Shown here piece after piece: positions 12,530 to 22,500 of a DNA stretch of 64,000 nt. The stretch is taken from NCBI GenBank assembly GCA_026874595.1, contig CM049322.1:7919900-7983899 (forward strand), given 5' to 3'. The notes below the pieces were generated by a model that was not told where the DNA came from, searched no databases, and saw nothing but the letters and a program-made list of their open reading frames with translations. The position numbers were made by a program, and so were the translations under genes. The stretch's first letter is position 1. Every line of letters begins with the position of its first letter. The DNA comes from Sipunculus nudus. Lineage: Eukaryota; Annelida; Sipuncula; Golfingiida; Sipunculidae.

Positions 12530-15500
12530 TATATATATATATTAGCACATTATCAGTAACTACATTTCTAATAATATTCTTTTTGGTTTAAGTTACCTAG
12601 GGTTATTTATATATTAACAGAACCAAAGCCATGCTTACCATGCCGTGGACCCTTTAACAATATCATAATTTTGCATATTTTCGATACCCTGAGGTTAATA
12701 ATTTTTCCTGGTTCAAAATGTGACTGACTGGTATATGCTGACTCATCTGGTATATGACCAGGTGGAAAAGGTTAAACAATCCAATAACGATATGTCCCTG
12801 ATTCTGTATGCTCAAATATTTAATGTGGTCTTTCCTAATCCAACCCCCTCTCAATCACTTTTATTGCACCCGGTTCTTTAGATTTATTAGATTTCCTACT
12901 GAAACACAAACACAAAAAAAAGGCTGTCACTTAAACATAACCTCCTTAGTAGAGGAGACAACATATGCAAATCAGATAAATTGTTACATAGATATAAAAC
13001 TCCTTCGAACATTTAAACATCGAATAAAATATTTAACCGTATATAAAACCCACATTTTCTGTATTTACAACCAATTGACTAATAACTGTTCAGTTACTAA
13101 TTAACTTTTGTACTGGGTATATGAAACTCTGGCATGTTGGGGATGGACGTGTGATTTTATTACCTATATTGTTTGCTTCATATTTATAAAAGGAAAGTGT
13201 AATTTGAGACTGATATCTAGTAGTGACTATTTCAATTCTGCTGTTATACAAGCTAAATTAAATATGTTGGTTTTGAATATGTCTGAAATAAGTGGAAAGA
13301 AATATCATCCTCACACAGTAATATGCAATAACCTTCTTTGTTACTTCTAATATTTCTGCTTTTCTTAATGGTAAAATAAAGAGAACAGACCTAATAAATG
13401 GCTCGGGTAAAAATTACATTTCTATCCTTCCAGACACGAGCGTGTTCATGGACATCTTTAAAAGGTAAACCTGGCACGGGAAAATCAACCTTAGTTAACT
13501 GGTGTTTGACCACATGGGCTGATTATGTCATGGAAACAGTAACTCTCACAAATGACCTTGATAAAAGGGCATCATCAAATAACGCAAGAGCAGATAGGTG
13601 TGGAGTTGGATACGACCTTGTCCTTGGGATTTTCTTGAGGTATGTCAAGCCAGGCGCGACATTTACTGAAACAGTAAAGCAACAGATACATGGTCTCAAC
13701 ATGAAAAGCATCAGTAATTATATGCAGCAGAAACCAGACAAGGTTTTGTTAATTTTTGATGCTTTGGATGAATATGACTTGGATACGTCACAGGAAATTA
13801 CAAATATTCTGAAAGGAGAACTGTATCCGGAAGTGGACAGGTTGGTGACGTCTCGTCACTTACAGGCTGACAGCGAATCAGCTGATATACTGAGGTCTTA
13901 TGATAAGCATATAGAATTGAAGGGTTTCAATGACCAAAACATTGACGAATACATGAAGAAATATATGCAGAACTCCAATCCTCTTCAAATTCAGCTATCA
14001 CAACGGAATGAAAGCATGGACGCGGCAACCTGTGAATTTATAAAGACGATTAAAGAATCAAAAGTGTTGCCCCTCTGCCACACGCCCTTACATTTATGTT
14101 TTGTTTGTCAACTGGCTGAGGCCGGAGCGGATATCAAACTCCTAAATAAAACTCAGCTCTACGTAATGATTACCAAATACATCCTGGATGTTAACAACTG
14201 CAGAGTAGAAACGCCAAAAGTCAAAGATCTAAGGAACTTGGAAGACTACCATAATGAATTAATCAAATGTGGTTCCGCAGGTCAGATCTTTATCCGTAAT
14301 GATAAGAAAAGCAAGTGCCTATTTTCAAATGACGTTGACTCAACAAAAAGTACAGAAGACTTGGTTAACATGGGAATCCGCCTTGGACTAATCATTCCAG
14401 TTCCACCTGAACATTTAGCAGACAATTTTTATGCATTTATACATCTGTCGATTCAGGAATTTACCTATGCTTATTCTATAGTCCATGACCTGGACCAGAA
14501 ACTTATGTTTATATCATATTTGACCGACATATTCCGACTACACGACTGCCGTAATATAATTTCATTTTGTTGTGGTATATCTGAACATTGCGGGAACGAG
14601 CTGCTCTCACATGCTGTCAAACTTGTCAGACATAGCAAGGATAGACCGACCGCTCATCAGTGTCCATACTTTAACTCCATTTCCTGGCACTCGGGGAAGG
14701 TTGACTGGGAGGCTGAAGTAAACCCCTCCTCTGACATCAGTTTTTATATTGCACAATGTGTTGCGGAGTTTAAGAACCCGAATCTTTGTGCTATTCCTTT
14801 ACCAAACAGTATTACTCTAGATCTCTCTCAGTCTGAGACAGACGCTATGTTAACAATGTTCAGACACAACAAGTCACAATCAGCGGTTATAGCTATTGAG
14901 ATAAAGAATGGTGTTCTCAGTAGAGATATATGGGAGACAGCAACATCAGTAATACTGCCACATGAGCTCAAACAGCTTTATTTAACCTTGACTTGTATAG
15001 ATGACACGGCAGTACTAGCAGCAAGTATTAATCAAATGGCCAAACTGACGCATCTGAAACTCCAGATACAATCCCTGACACAGACTGACAGCGAGCGCCT
15101 CCTGGCGGTGATCCCGCAGACCATAACACTTCATAGGTTGTTGCTGAGATATTTCCCCCTGAGTGCCCGCGGGGCTGATTTTTTATTTAAACTCGCGGGG
15201 ACTCAGCATCATATGGGAAGGCTACATGTTACAGACACCGACCTGTCAATGCTGGGTCCGCGCGTGACATCACTCCTCACATCTCAACATCTGGTTCAAC
15301 TTGTAATCTCCAACACTCACGTGACCCGGCAGCAGGTGACTTCACTGTGTACCGACCTGCCGGGTCAATGCCGCCATCTCCTGTGGCTGAACATGTCCGG
15401 TAATGATATATCTGATGTGGAGGACCGATTAGCTGAGGCCATCTCAAAACTTAACCATCTCTCATGGCTTAATATCAGGAACTGTAATATAACATCACAG

Positions 15501-15911
15501 GGAATGTGGCGGATCCTGCAACATCTGCCGGACTCACTGCGTCTGTTAGACATTTGTAACAATGGTTTCACACATTTCTCACGGCTGTCAGAGTGTTGTC
15601 ATTTTCTAAAGTATATTCGTTTTCTGTGGTGTGAGGGTACAGCTGTACCGGCCGAGGTGATGCAAGAACTGGTACAAGTGTGTGACCAAAACCTCCCTGA
15701 GCTCAAACTGATGTACGACGACAAATCATGCCAGGCTGGTAAACAAGCTTTACAGGCGTTTACTGTTGAGCTCATTAATGAGATATCGACAAGGGCACAT
15801 AAGGTAGACTGACGGTAACCAGAATTCAACACATTTATAAGTTACAGAATAGTTACACAGTTACAGAATATACATAATTTAAGAACAAAACTCGTTATTT
15901 TTTACAATAAA
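7425..15911 (+). CDS. NLR gene 1: CARD-NACHT-LRR receptor, five coding exons
   Basis: Predicted coding join: 7448-7505, 7808-7944, 8415-8553, 10675-10889, 13434-15812, giving 975 aa. All introns start GT and end AG, and phases chain as 1, 0, 1, 0. The product should be a cytosolic NOD-like receptor. Order of domains: basic N-tail (KR..PPEKKHK); CARD about residues 25-112; linker about 113-183; NACHT from 184 with Walker A GKPGTGKST at about 194, Walker B VLLIFDALDE at about 287 and sensor-like VTSRH at about 321; winged-helix-like LCHTPLHLCFVCQL at about 397; HD2-like HLSIQEF; leucine-rich repeats about 690-960. The start ATG 7448 is supported by an in-frame TGA at 7427. Family knowledge says NACHT binds nucleotide and oligomerises and CARD recruits a CARD partner; the ligand is unknown. 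Gene 2 is its tandem paralogue. Confidence 0.85.
7448..7505 (+). CDS. NLR gene 1, coding exon 1 (basic N-terminal tail)
   Basis: Encodes MERKRSAGDEKAPPEKKHK plus one base of the next codon (phase 1), ending at donor CAAAG|GTAGTT. The clustered basic residues resemble a nuclear-localisation-type tail, but this is only a resemblance. The exon begins at an acceptor at 7424, so 5'UTR is expected in an upstream exon that I cannot place. Gene 2 has a homologous exon without the matching ATG. Confidence 0.7.
7808..7944 (+). CDS. NLR gene 1, exon 2 (first half of CARD)
   Basis: 137 nt, phase 1 to 0, between AATTCCAG and CAAG|GTTAGT. It encodes a CARD-like N-half: TWLVQNIDV, then LDELVTESVLSQIQLTALK, which matches the CARD pattern of helices 1-3 (R..L...I....LLD.L...GVL). 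The gene 2 counterpart at 31978-32114 is also exactly 137 nt with the same phases. Confidence 0.8.
8415..8553 (+). CDS. NLR gene 1, exon 3 (second half of CARD)
   Basis: 139 nt, phase 0 to 1, between AATTAACAG and GCAG|GTAAAT. It encodes VSGLLDHLYGRCEQDWQKF, CLSKHGHHHVVTAIEA: the CARD C-half pattern (LLD.L..R....W..F...L...GH..LV..IE). The donor region is copied in a tandem repeat immediately downstream (see 8554-10035). Confidence 0.8.
8667..9927 (+). mobile_element. Element E, long copy with 10-bp target-site duplication
   Basis: It begins ATTACTAGCTGATAGACCCGG (first 20 bases quoted only in part), with CCGGTATACCGGGC near the start, and ends CCGAATTCCTTTTATAAG then TATTAG. It is flanked by ATAAATATTT at 8657-8666 and 9928-9937, a direct duplication consistent with retro- or transposon insertion into the 48-bp tandem array. 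An 87-codon open frame at 8920-9183 has no domain I recognise. A short copy with the same ends lies at 11457-11637. The class is unresolved; the end motif resembles non-LTR retroposon tails. Confidence 0.65.
9395..9530 (+). repeat. Family F fragment inside element E
   Basis: CAGACAAATTTTGAGGCCTG, then C/A-rich sequence, GGGACCTTGAAATAGG and CCTCCTGGGTTG match the order of landmarks at 44350-44450 (CAGACAAAATTTTGCGGCC, ACTGGGACC, TTATGGGTTGG). Probably a nested dispersed repeat. Confidence 0.4.
10036..10674. other. Intron 3 remainder of NLR gene 1
   Basis: AT-rich intron sequence. I looked for equivalents of the two small extra exons found in gene 2 and did not find a convincing one. Confidence 0.4.
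10675..10889 (+). CDS. NLR gene 1, exon 4 (CARD-NACHT linker)
   Basis: 215 nt, phase 1 to 0, between TTCTATTACAG and GCAAT|GTAAGT. It encodes VARHYKRFHKDVILYPYG, then LDAVYTSMTYSV and SDIATVLSN. The H-Y-(K/R)-R-(F/Y)-H run followed by an aromatic/proline turn and a VYTSM-type strand resembles the segment that precedes NACHT in many NLRs. The gene 2 counterpart (36566-36783) shares VARHYRRYHNH and the same phases. Confidence 0.75.
11457..11637 (+). mobile_element. Element E, internally deleted copy
   Basis: It shares the left end (AACTAGCTGATAAACCGG, CCGGTATACCGGGC, ATGTTGGCTC-TTTTTATT) and right end (ATTGTACACA, TTTTAGAGAACATTGCG, GTGAACCGAATTCC, AAGTATTAGATA) of the 8667-9927 copy. It lacks about 1.1 kb of the middle. 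No clear target-site duplication seen. Confidence 0.65.
12017..12082. repeat. (TA)n microsatellite
   Basis: Nearly pure TA dinucleotide repeat in intron 4 of NLR gene 1. Confidence 0.9.
12488..12542. repeat. (TA)n microsatellite
   Basis: Second TA tract in the same intron, with one short interruption (AATT). Confidence 0.9.
13434..15812 (+). CDS. NLR gene 1, exon 5 (NACHT, helical domains, LRRs)
   Basis: 2,379 nt including TGA 15810-15812, 792 aa. The reading frame is open upstream to an ATG at 13398, but the acceptor TCTATCCTTCCAG at 13433 and alignment with gene 2 (both exons start ten residues before GxPGxGK) place the exon start here. Visible motifs: Walker A GKPGTGKST, Walker B VLLIFDALDE, RLVTSRH, PLHLCFVCQLAEAG, FIHLSIQEF, then LRR-type runs such as LNHLSWLNIRNCNITSQG. 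From about nt 14508 to beyond the stop the DNA is nearly identical to gene 2; before that it is clearly diverged. Confidence 0.9.
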   Translation, partial: TRACSWTSLKGKPGTGKSTLVNWCLTTWADYVMETVTLTNDLDKRASSNNARADRCGVGYDLVLGIFLRYVKPGATFTETVKQQIHGLNMKSISNYMQQKPDKVLLIFDALDEYDLDTSQEITNILKGELYPEVDRLVTSRHLQADSESADILRSYDKHIELKGFNDQNIDEYMKKYMQNSNPLQIQLSQRNESMDAATCEFIKTIKESKVLPLCHTPLHLCFVCQLAEAGADIKLLNKTQLYVMITKYILDVNNCRVETPKVKDLRNLEDYHNELIKCGSAGQIFIRNDKKSKCLFSNDVDSTKSTEDLVNMGIRLGLIIPVPPEHLADNFYAFIHLSIQEFTYAYSIVHDLDQKLMFISYLTDIFRLHDCRNIISFCCGISEHCGNELLSHAVKLVRHSKDRPTAHQCPYFNSISWHSGKVDWEAEVNPSSDISFYIAQCVAEFKNPNLCAIPLPNSITLDLSQSETDAMLTMFRHNKSQSAVIAIEIKNGVLSRDIWETATSVILPHELKQLYLTLTCIDDTAVLAASINQMAKLTHLKLQIQSLTQTDSERLLAVIPQTITLHRLLLRYFPLSARGADFLFKLAGTQHHMGRLHVTDTDLSMLGPRVTSLLTSQHLVQLVISNTHVTRQQVTSLCTDLPGQCRHLLWLNMSGNDISDVEDRLAEAISKLNHLSWLNIRNCNITSQGMWRILQHLPDSLRLLDICNNGFTHFSRLSECCHFLKYIRFLWCEGTAVPAEVMQELVQVCDQNLPELKLMYDDKSCQAGKQALQAFTVELINEISTRAHKVD
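15906..15911 (+). promoter_or_regulatory. Polyadenylation signal of NLR gene 1
   Basis: AATAAA about 94 bp after the stop, in a context (TTTTTACAATAAAGTTTCTTT) that is homologous to the ATTAAA site of gene 2 at 42987. Confidence 0.6.
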
Positions 15912-16257
15912 GTTTCTTTTATTCTTTTTAAAATGTTTTTTCCGGTACAGGATTTTTGTTCTCCGGTTTACTTGAAGCTTCATATGCGGCGAGGTATCCA
16001 TGGAATGTATACATACGCCGCATTATAACACGCAGTGACAATTCAAATCTTGACTTCTCGTGATACGATTGTGTAAGTGAACAAAAAGGTATGAAAAACC
16101 ACTGGATTTACATAATCACTATCTGTTTAAATGAACCAAAATGCCGGTGACCAAGCTGATATGAGCGAACTTTTACCATGAGTCACGTTTATCCTTTTGT
16201 TGAATCAGTGTTTTGATGGTATGATAAAATTATTTAAACAGGATAATTTTAAATTGA
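15912..16257. other. 3' flank of NLR gene 1
   Basis: No feature recognised. Confidence 0.4.
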
Positions 16258-16268
16258 ATATATATATA

Positions 16269-16309
<41 letters not shown>

Positions 16310-16318
16310 GTATATATA
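16258..16318. repeat. (TA)n microsatellite
   Basis: TA tract with a single TTT interruption and an ACACG end. Confidence 0.9.
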
Positions 16319-16463
16319 GTTGTAGTTTTTTGGCGTCTGTATAAAACCAAAGAAAAACACGTATTGAATATAATTTTGCTTTGCTAAAAAATACCACAAT
16401 ATTTCTCCTTGGTACATTTCTAGGATTTGATTAAGTACCAGAGACTATTATAGCTAATATACT

Positions 16464-16464
<1 letters not shown>

Positions 16465-16515
<51 letters not shown>
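16465..16515. repeat. (TA)n microsatellite
   Basis: Pure TA tract of about 50 bp. Confidence 0.9.
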
Positions 16516-16517
<2 letters not shown>

Positions 16518-17094
16518 GTGTACATGTGTATGACACGTCTTCCGACCATGTTATATATTTTGCAACCCGACCCCAATCAAAATGCTGTTCCAGCCCCTAT
16601 GAATAAAGAAAGTTCTATGAATATGGATGGCTCGAACATTAGGTTATGGTCCAAAATGAGCACAAGTTGCAAATGTATTACCTGTTAATATTACTCTGGC
16701 CCAGAGTAAGTTTTGGATAGTCAGCCGTATTGGAGAGCTAGCTCAAACTGGGACAGAATGGAGCGATAATGGGTGATCGGATTCACTGTAAGAGCTTGGA
16801 AATAAGGACAAGGTCAAAAATAAATATCAGGTGCAAATCTGTCTCCCATGACTAATATTGCAACCGCAGGTCAGTTTTTTAAACGGTCATATTTAAGCTG
16901 ACACAAGGGCGGAAGGAAGAAATCGGTGGTTTTGCACTCGGGGGACCTAAGAAAGTCCAACGAAATATTTAGCCCAAAATATTGATAAAGAAATAAACTC
17001 ATCAATCACTAGAAGCGTCCCCATTACTCTGGAAGGAGGCTTAGTAAATGAAGTTTATATGAAATGTTATAATGTTGTTCCCAACATTAAAGTA
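16516..17094. other. Gene-free stretch
   Basis: Nothing recognised; mixed composition, no long open frame. Confidence 0.4.
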
Positions 17095-17235
17095 GAAACG
17101 TATGGGCCGTTTTTTACAATAAAGGCCAGTTTTATCACAATATGGGCAGGGTATGGTTATTACAATATGGGTCGTTTTTATTACCATATGGGCCGTAATT
17201 ACAATATGGGCAGGTTATTACATTATGGGTCATAA
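17095..17235 (-). repeat. Repeat G, colinear with 33305-33450 in inverted orientation
   Basis: Irregular units of ATTACAATATGGGCC/GTC type. The reverse complement follows the segment at 33305-33450 unit for unit, including the distinctive GGGCAGGGTATGGTTATTAC (its complement reads GTAATAACCATACCCTGCCC there). Confidence 0.65.
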
Positions 17236-17440
17236 CAGCGGACCTGGAGTTGGCGGTCCGCCCCGGTTGGTTCGTTTAGGGTTGGGCGGTATTTAGGTGA
17301 ATTTAGATAGGATATTTGTATAGTATAAAATATTTTGATATGATGTTCTTGAATTAAAGTATGATTTTTTTAACTTTTGGAATAATACAATTAAACATTT
17401 TCCCATAAATTATCCAATTGTTTGAATTTGTATGAAAAAA
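17236..17440 (+). repeat. Repeat H, copy 1
   Basis: Shares with 44806-45000 the run GTGAATTT-ATAG, TTTGTA-AGTATAAAATAT, TTGATATGATGT, GAATTAAAGTAT, TTTTGGAATAATACAATTAA and TTTGTATGAAAAA, in the same orientation. Dispersed repeat of unknown class. Confidence 0.65.
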
Positions 17441-17599
17441 CTCTAATACGGGTAGTGGACGAGCGACAACGTGTATCCGCCGAAATCAGAGAGCATGGTA
17501 CGGGGGAAGTAAGGGATGGATTAAGTGTTATGTAACACCATTCCCGAATGAAGTCTACTAAAACTCAGAAAAGGGCAATTTATTCAACAAAAACAGAAA

Positions 17600-17850
17600 G
17601 GTACGTGGCGTTACCTGTCTGGTATACGATATATCCCTGCAAGATGGATGGACGTGCCAAATGTCAGACCAACATCATCGAACCACTCGTGATATATGAG
17701 AAATGTTGACCCAAAGCAAATGTACGGAAGAACGCTAAGCGAAAACGACTGCATGTGGCGCCACAAGACTTGTGTATGAGATGGTGGTATATCCAAGATC
17801 TATGGACATGCACCATTTCAGACCAACACCTCTGTTTTGGGGGATAAATA
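17600..17850 (+). repeat. Family C repeat, second locus
   Basis: About two units with CAAGATGGATGGACGTGCC / GATCTATGGACATGCACC, TCAGACCAACA and TGTGGCGCCACAAGACTTG, related to the array at 2821-3240. Confidence 0.45.
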
Positions 17851-18540
17851 AAGGTAATAAACAGGTGGAATTATAAGTTACTGTGCCCATTTCTGAATTC
17901 AGTTATATGTTCCTCACCAAATAAGGTCTTACCATGTTTAATTTCAAGTTAATCACAAATGGTGTGTACACGGAAATTACGTAACAGCGTTACAGGTGAA
18001 ATTTGCAATAAAATGGTATTTTCTCCAGTTTCCATTGGGGCGAAAGATGTAGTTTCAGTGAATTTTATGATATAAATGTGTGGTCTACAAAACATCTATA
18101 ACGAAGACAATTTGCCATATAGTCTTTGCATATATATGTTTCCAGTTTTATAATGTTATTAAGAGGGGCGGCTAATTCTATGACCGCCCCGGGCGGCACA
18201 AATGCTTGGTACGCCACTGGTCACAGTTCCTCAACTATCAATGAACTTGTTTTCAGAAATGACTTAAATATTAAATTTACACGTATCTACGACATTTTGG
18301 AACTCAGCCATTACAATGTGTAGGGTAAAGATTTTTACTTGTTGTATGATATTATGTTTGTCCAAAATGTACAGTTTCCGTAAGTCGCTCGTATAAGTAT
18401 TATGAGATGATATATAACGCTGCGTGTACGCGTATTGCTTATGTACAACTCACAACTGCTTGTGTGGCACCCATCTGCTAATCCCCATGGGTAATATGTA
18501 ACACGTCTGAAGATTATGCGAGTGTCAGTGTTTGTTTGTA
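17851..18540. other. Gene-free stretch
   Basis: No recognised feature. A short GC-rich patch (GACCGCCCCGGGCGG) near 18181 stands out from AT-rich surroundings but has no explanation here. Confidence 0.35.
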
Positions 18541-18550
18541 GGAGTATTTA

Positions 18551-18632
18551 ACACACACAGACCCACACACATACACACACATATATATATGTATATATAT
18601 ATATATATATAGATTTATATATATATAGACAT
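18551..18632. repeat. (CA)n/(TA)n compound microsatellite
   Basis: CACACA-rich stretch passing into TATATA with an AGATT interruption. Confidence 0.85.
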
Positions 18633-18689
18633 GTGAAATATAATACATAAAAAATGTACACTGGATACATTTCGAACGTCAGGCACTCT

Positions 18690-19340
18690 AGGTAACCTAT
18701 GCACTGAGCACTGCACAGATGTTTAACCGGTACGATGCCTGCATATTCTCTGTATACGCATTGCGTATGTGTGACCTGTACACTACCTGTATATTTGAAC
18801 TGCGTATGTATCAAGTGTCCAGTGCCTGAATGTCATCCATATGCGTTTTGCGTATTTATATAACTTTTCACACTGCCTGTATTTCACCCATATGCACTTT
18901 TGAGTATTTTGTATTCTTTGAAACTGCCTGCATGTGTTCCGTAGCATTGTTACCTATGTAAATCCAGTGTATCGCATGTTTTTCGTCCAAACCCTCACTG
19001 ATACCGCCTTTATCTCACAAGCATGTGCCATCTGTATTTATAACCTTAACTGCTATAAAATGCTTGTTAAGTCCCGTATCCGCCTGTTGCACGTGTAATC
19101 TATACTACATTGCAATTGCATTTTTGCCACAAGACGCCTATGCTATGCTACGAACGTGTACGGTTTATGTAACTCTGTAGTATGTATGTTTGGTGTGTTT
19201 AACCTCTAAACTAACTTTATTTCACGGGTATGCGTACTGCGTATACTGCGTATGTATAACCTGGTGACTGCCCCTGTGTCATGAATATGTATAACCTGGT
19301 GACTGCCCCTGTGTCATGAACATGTGTACTGGTAATGTCA
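18690..19340 (+). repeat. Degenerate ~60-bp tandem repeat with a recent exact duplication
   Basis: Recurring modules TGCCTGTAT, CCATATGCG or GTATGCGTA, TGCGTAT and ATAACCT at roughly 55-75 bp spacing. Within it, 19251-19285 is repeated exactly at 19286-19320 (35-bp unit starting TATGTATAACCTGGTGACTG). Confidence 0.5.
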
Positions 19341-20200
19341 ATCTTTTACATGGCCGGTTTTTGTTTCGTATGAGTACTGAAATTGCCTCTATATCTTTGG
19401 CTTACGAGCTTCGTATATACATCCCCTAGACAGCACTGTGTTACAGGTGCCCCTTTTTATTGTGTGCACAAGTCTTACAGATGTATTTTTTTATTGTGTG
19501 ACACGGGCGTAACTCGTGTTGTAGCGGACTCGCCTGTCTGGGTGTTGCACTCTCAGTTAAATCCGTACTGGTTGAACTCTCGCGGAATGTAACAGCTCGC
19601 TGCCTTGCCTGTCTCGAATGTTCGCGTCTGTGCATGTGTATTGTTCTTTTTGATTGTTCGTGAAAGGGAATTTTCTAGAGTTTTCGGATGAAAGGTTATA
19701 AACAGGAGCTGTGTTTTAAAGCCGATAGAGAGGTGAGAGAATATTCCAGCGGACACAGAAGCGGGTACATCAGTTAGTGGGACCTATTCCGATAAGTGCG
19801 GCTATAATAGATTTTCTTCAGATTTTCTTCCTGATTTGTGACGAATCTTATTTGGTCTTCAGTCAGTTAAATGCGGGATTGTTACAAGAGCATTACATTG
19901 GACTGTTATTCTCTGAGAGAATTATTGTGAAATGTTCGTCCGGCTTATACATTTTAAAGAACTTGTCGCTGTGACAGTGGTGGTATCCAGGTACTGTGTA
20001 CTTTGTTTATTAGACTGTGTGATGATATTGATTTGCTGTCATACGGTTGTTGTACTGTGTAATTGTATTGATTTAGTGTATTGTAATGTTAGAGTTGTTT
20101 TAAGAATAAATTATAGTTATTTGTTAACAAAAAACACTGACTTCTTTATTTATTCCCCTAAAATTTAACGCTGCCTAGTGTTACAGAAAATTTTTGGTAA
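19341..20200. other. Unassigned region, possible exon-like piece
   Basis: A less AT-rich stretch at 19490-19640. The sequence GGTATCCAG|GTACTG at about 19983-19996 resembles a splice donor. Frames at 19383-19592, 19777-19974 and 19932-20168 have no domain. Nothing supports a gene strongly. Confidence 0.25.
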
Positions 20201-22500
20201 TGATGTTTCCAATGTTCCACTTAAGCTTGCTTTAAATAACAAGGGAAAATATTGGACCCTCGCCTTCAAGTGTATCCTTCGCTTTAAAGGGTAATTGTGC
20301 CACGATATAAGATATCAATGGAAAATTTTTATCATGTTTTTCTCTAATACATTGATTTGACGACAGGTGCCCAATGGAGAAAAACAATTTATTTAGTAGA
20401 CAGTTAAGCGTTCCAAGCAAACAACGTATAAAGGACTTGTGTCGAACAAAATTGATTTCCATATGTCACGGATAAACACATAGGGGCACTTTTTCATCAC
20501 ACTAAATGACTGCGTGCAGGGTAACATTGCAATGCGCTGATAACCTTTAGCTGCATGGTCCTTATCTTGTCTTATTTTACCAGCAATGTCATACCTGACA
20601 TGTGTAAACATTACGTTCTCAAGACAACCTTGATACATGAGTGGGGAATTAATCCACCGTTCAAAAACAACTCAGTCAGTGCGTGTGCATCAAATAAAGA
20701 AAGAAATTTTTGCAGACTAGGTCAGTTTAATTAACCACCCCCATTTAAAATAAATCTTGGCCATAGGTCTTAGGAAAGTATGGCCTGAAAAAGGCCAACA
20801 ATTGATGCACAAAAATTTTGATTTAAGGCCTTAACCACCAACCATATTCTTAAGTCTTGCATTGTGCTGAATAAAATATGACACTAATTGTTTCGGGAAC
20901 CGGAGTTTGTGACGTATGAGGTAAGCCAGTCGGTTAGGTTCCTTTTCCTAAATAATTAAAGCAAGTGTAATAACAATAAGATAAAAAAAATGTTTTTTTC
21001 GGAGATATTTAACACAAGACCATGTGAAGGGCAAGTAATTTTTGGAAATTTTGTAATTTTGGGATGCAGAATAAGGAATATCCACAGGACATGGAATCCT
21101 TGGTTTTTATCATATTTTTTTTTTATTTTATTTGAAGTCATTTGTCTTTAAGTAGAATTCAAAAATGAATAGAGACCTCTTTAATCATTAATCATTCTGA
21201 TATTTATTTTCTTATAGCAATAAAAATTCATACATCCGCTTCATCAATGAGGATAATAGAATATATCTTATATATTCACGGTATCATGCTGTGAAACGAT
21301 TAAATAGATTGAACAACAGTGGTTGAACTTGAATTTTTATTGCATTATAACGTGCCCGTGTTTTATCCATCCTGCATGCACCAAATATACTGCACTTTGG
21401 CATATCACTCGGGATCACCTCATGATTAAAAGGTAAAGGTTATCGCTTGATACATAAACAGAGCTCGCTCTAAGAACATAACGCGTAGCAATTAATTTGC
21501 CTATTGGCAACACATATCGAGCCCGTATAGAGGTCTATGCTTGTGTTGATGTGTGTGCTCGTGGCAATAGGAAACTCTCTCTGTCGTTTCAATGAATGCC
21601 TGCTTTGAAAATGCATGACTCGAAAGAATAAGGTTGTAATCCCACAAACATCTTTTTACACTGAAACGGAGCGTGAACACCACGTTGTACATATTCAATA
21701 CAAATGATGAAATGCATGAAACACAGCTGGAAAGACAAGGGGAGATAGACAGGGAAAGAGAACACTGAACATATTAACTCATCAATTCATAAACTCTGAT
21801 GAATAAAACCTAATCAAACTGACAATGCTCTAAGGGAGTAGTTTTCACAGAAAAAAAAAACTGCTCAACATGATCAGTTTCGTACTTGAAAAGTCATGAA
21901 TGTGGGCATTTTGCAAGAAATAAGCTACCCAGATTGAGGAGTTTATAAGTAGTTAAACAAGATTCCTACTCAGACTGACCACACTCAAGGGGCTATAAAC
22001 TGCTTGTATTGAGCAGTCTAATTTGACTATAATGAGTGGCACTGTATATCGGACAGATTTTAACTTCCGGCTAGGTTTTATTTTAACCATGCTAGTTTTT
22101 ATTGTGTTCAATGTGCAGGATTCCGAAAAATAACTACCTAACCAATATCATAGGCACAGGATTACATCCTGGTTAGATATTACAATACTCTGAGGGGGGC
22201 GTACTCTGTAAAATATGTGGTATCATAAAAGTAACAACAATAATACGAGCTGAGGGAACTTAGATTTATTTTAAATAAGATAAAAAGATTAATCAAATAT
22301 ACTACAGATGTGGAAATCAGAACATGCATAAGTATATATAGTATTGAGAATCGATTCTCTCATTGGGAAAGTTGACACGCATGGATCTGTCGCCGCAGCT
22401 TCTGTTCAGCACCAGAATTGTTCATGACTTTGCACCACATTCTAGGTCAACATGTATCGCCGCAATATACGTAAGGAGACACACGACGATATCCTGACCA
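20201..22500. other. Gene-free stretch
   Basis: No coding region, RNA gene or clear element found. Short open frames on the minus strand (20232-20638, 20956-21141, 21501-21698) are AT-biased and lack motifs. A phrase GCAATGCGCTGATAACCTTT at 20529-20548 recurs at 28351-28370, so part of this is an old duplicated or dispersed repeat. Confidence 0.4.

Larger units (their letters stand above)
10890..13433. other. Intron 4 of NLR gene 1
   Basis: Apart from element E (11457-11637) and (TA)n tracts, nothing is recognised. The open frames at 12808-13104 and 13108-13350 sit in AT-rich intron sequence and show no domain or shared exon with gene 2. Confidence 0.5.

Noticed and set aside
13398-13433. 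ATG at 13398 as the start of a single-exon NACHT-LRR gene
   Set aside because: The frame is open there by chance. An acceptor at 13433 and exact alignment with the gene 2 exon start, plus upstream CARD exons in phase, indicate a spliced gene.
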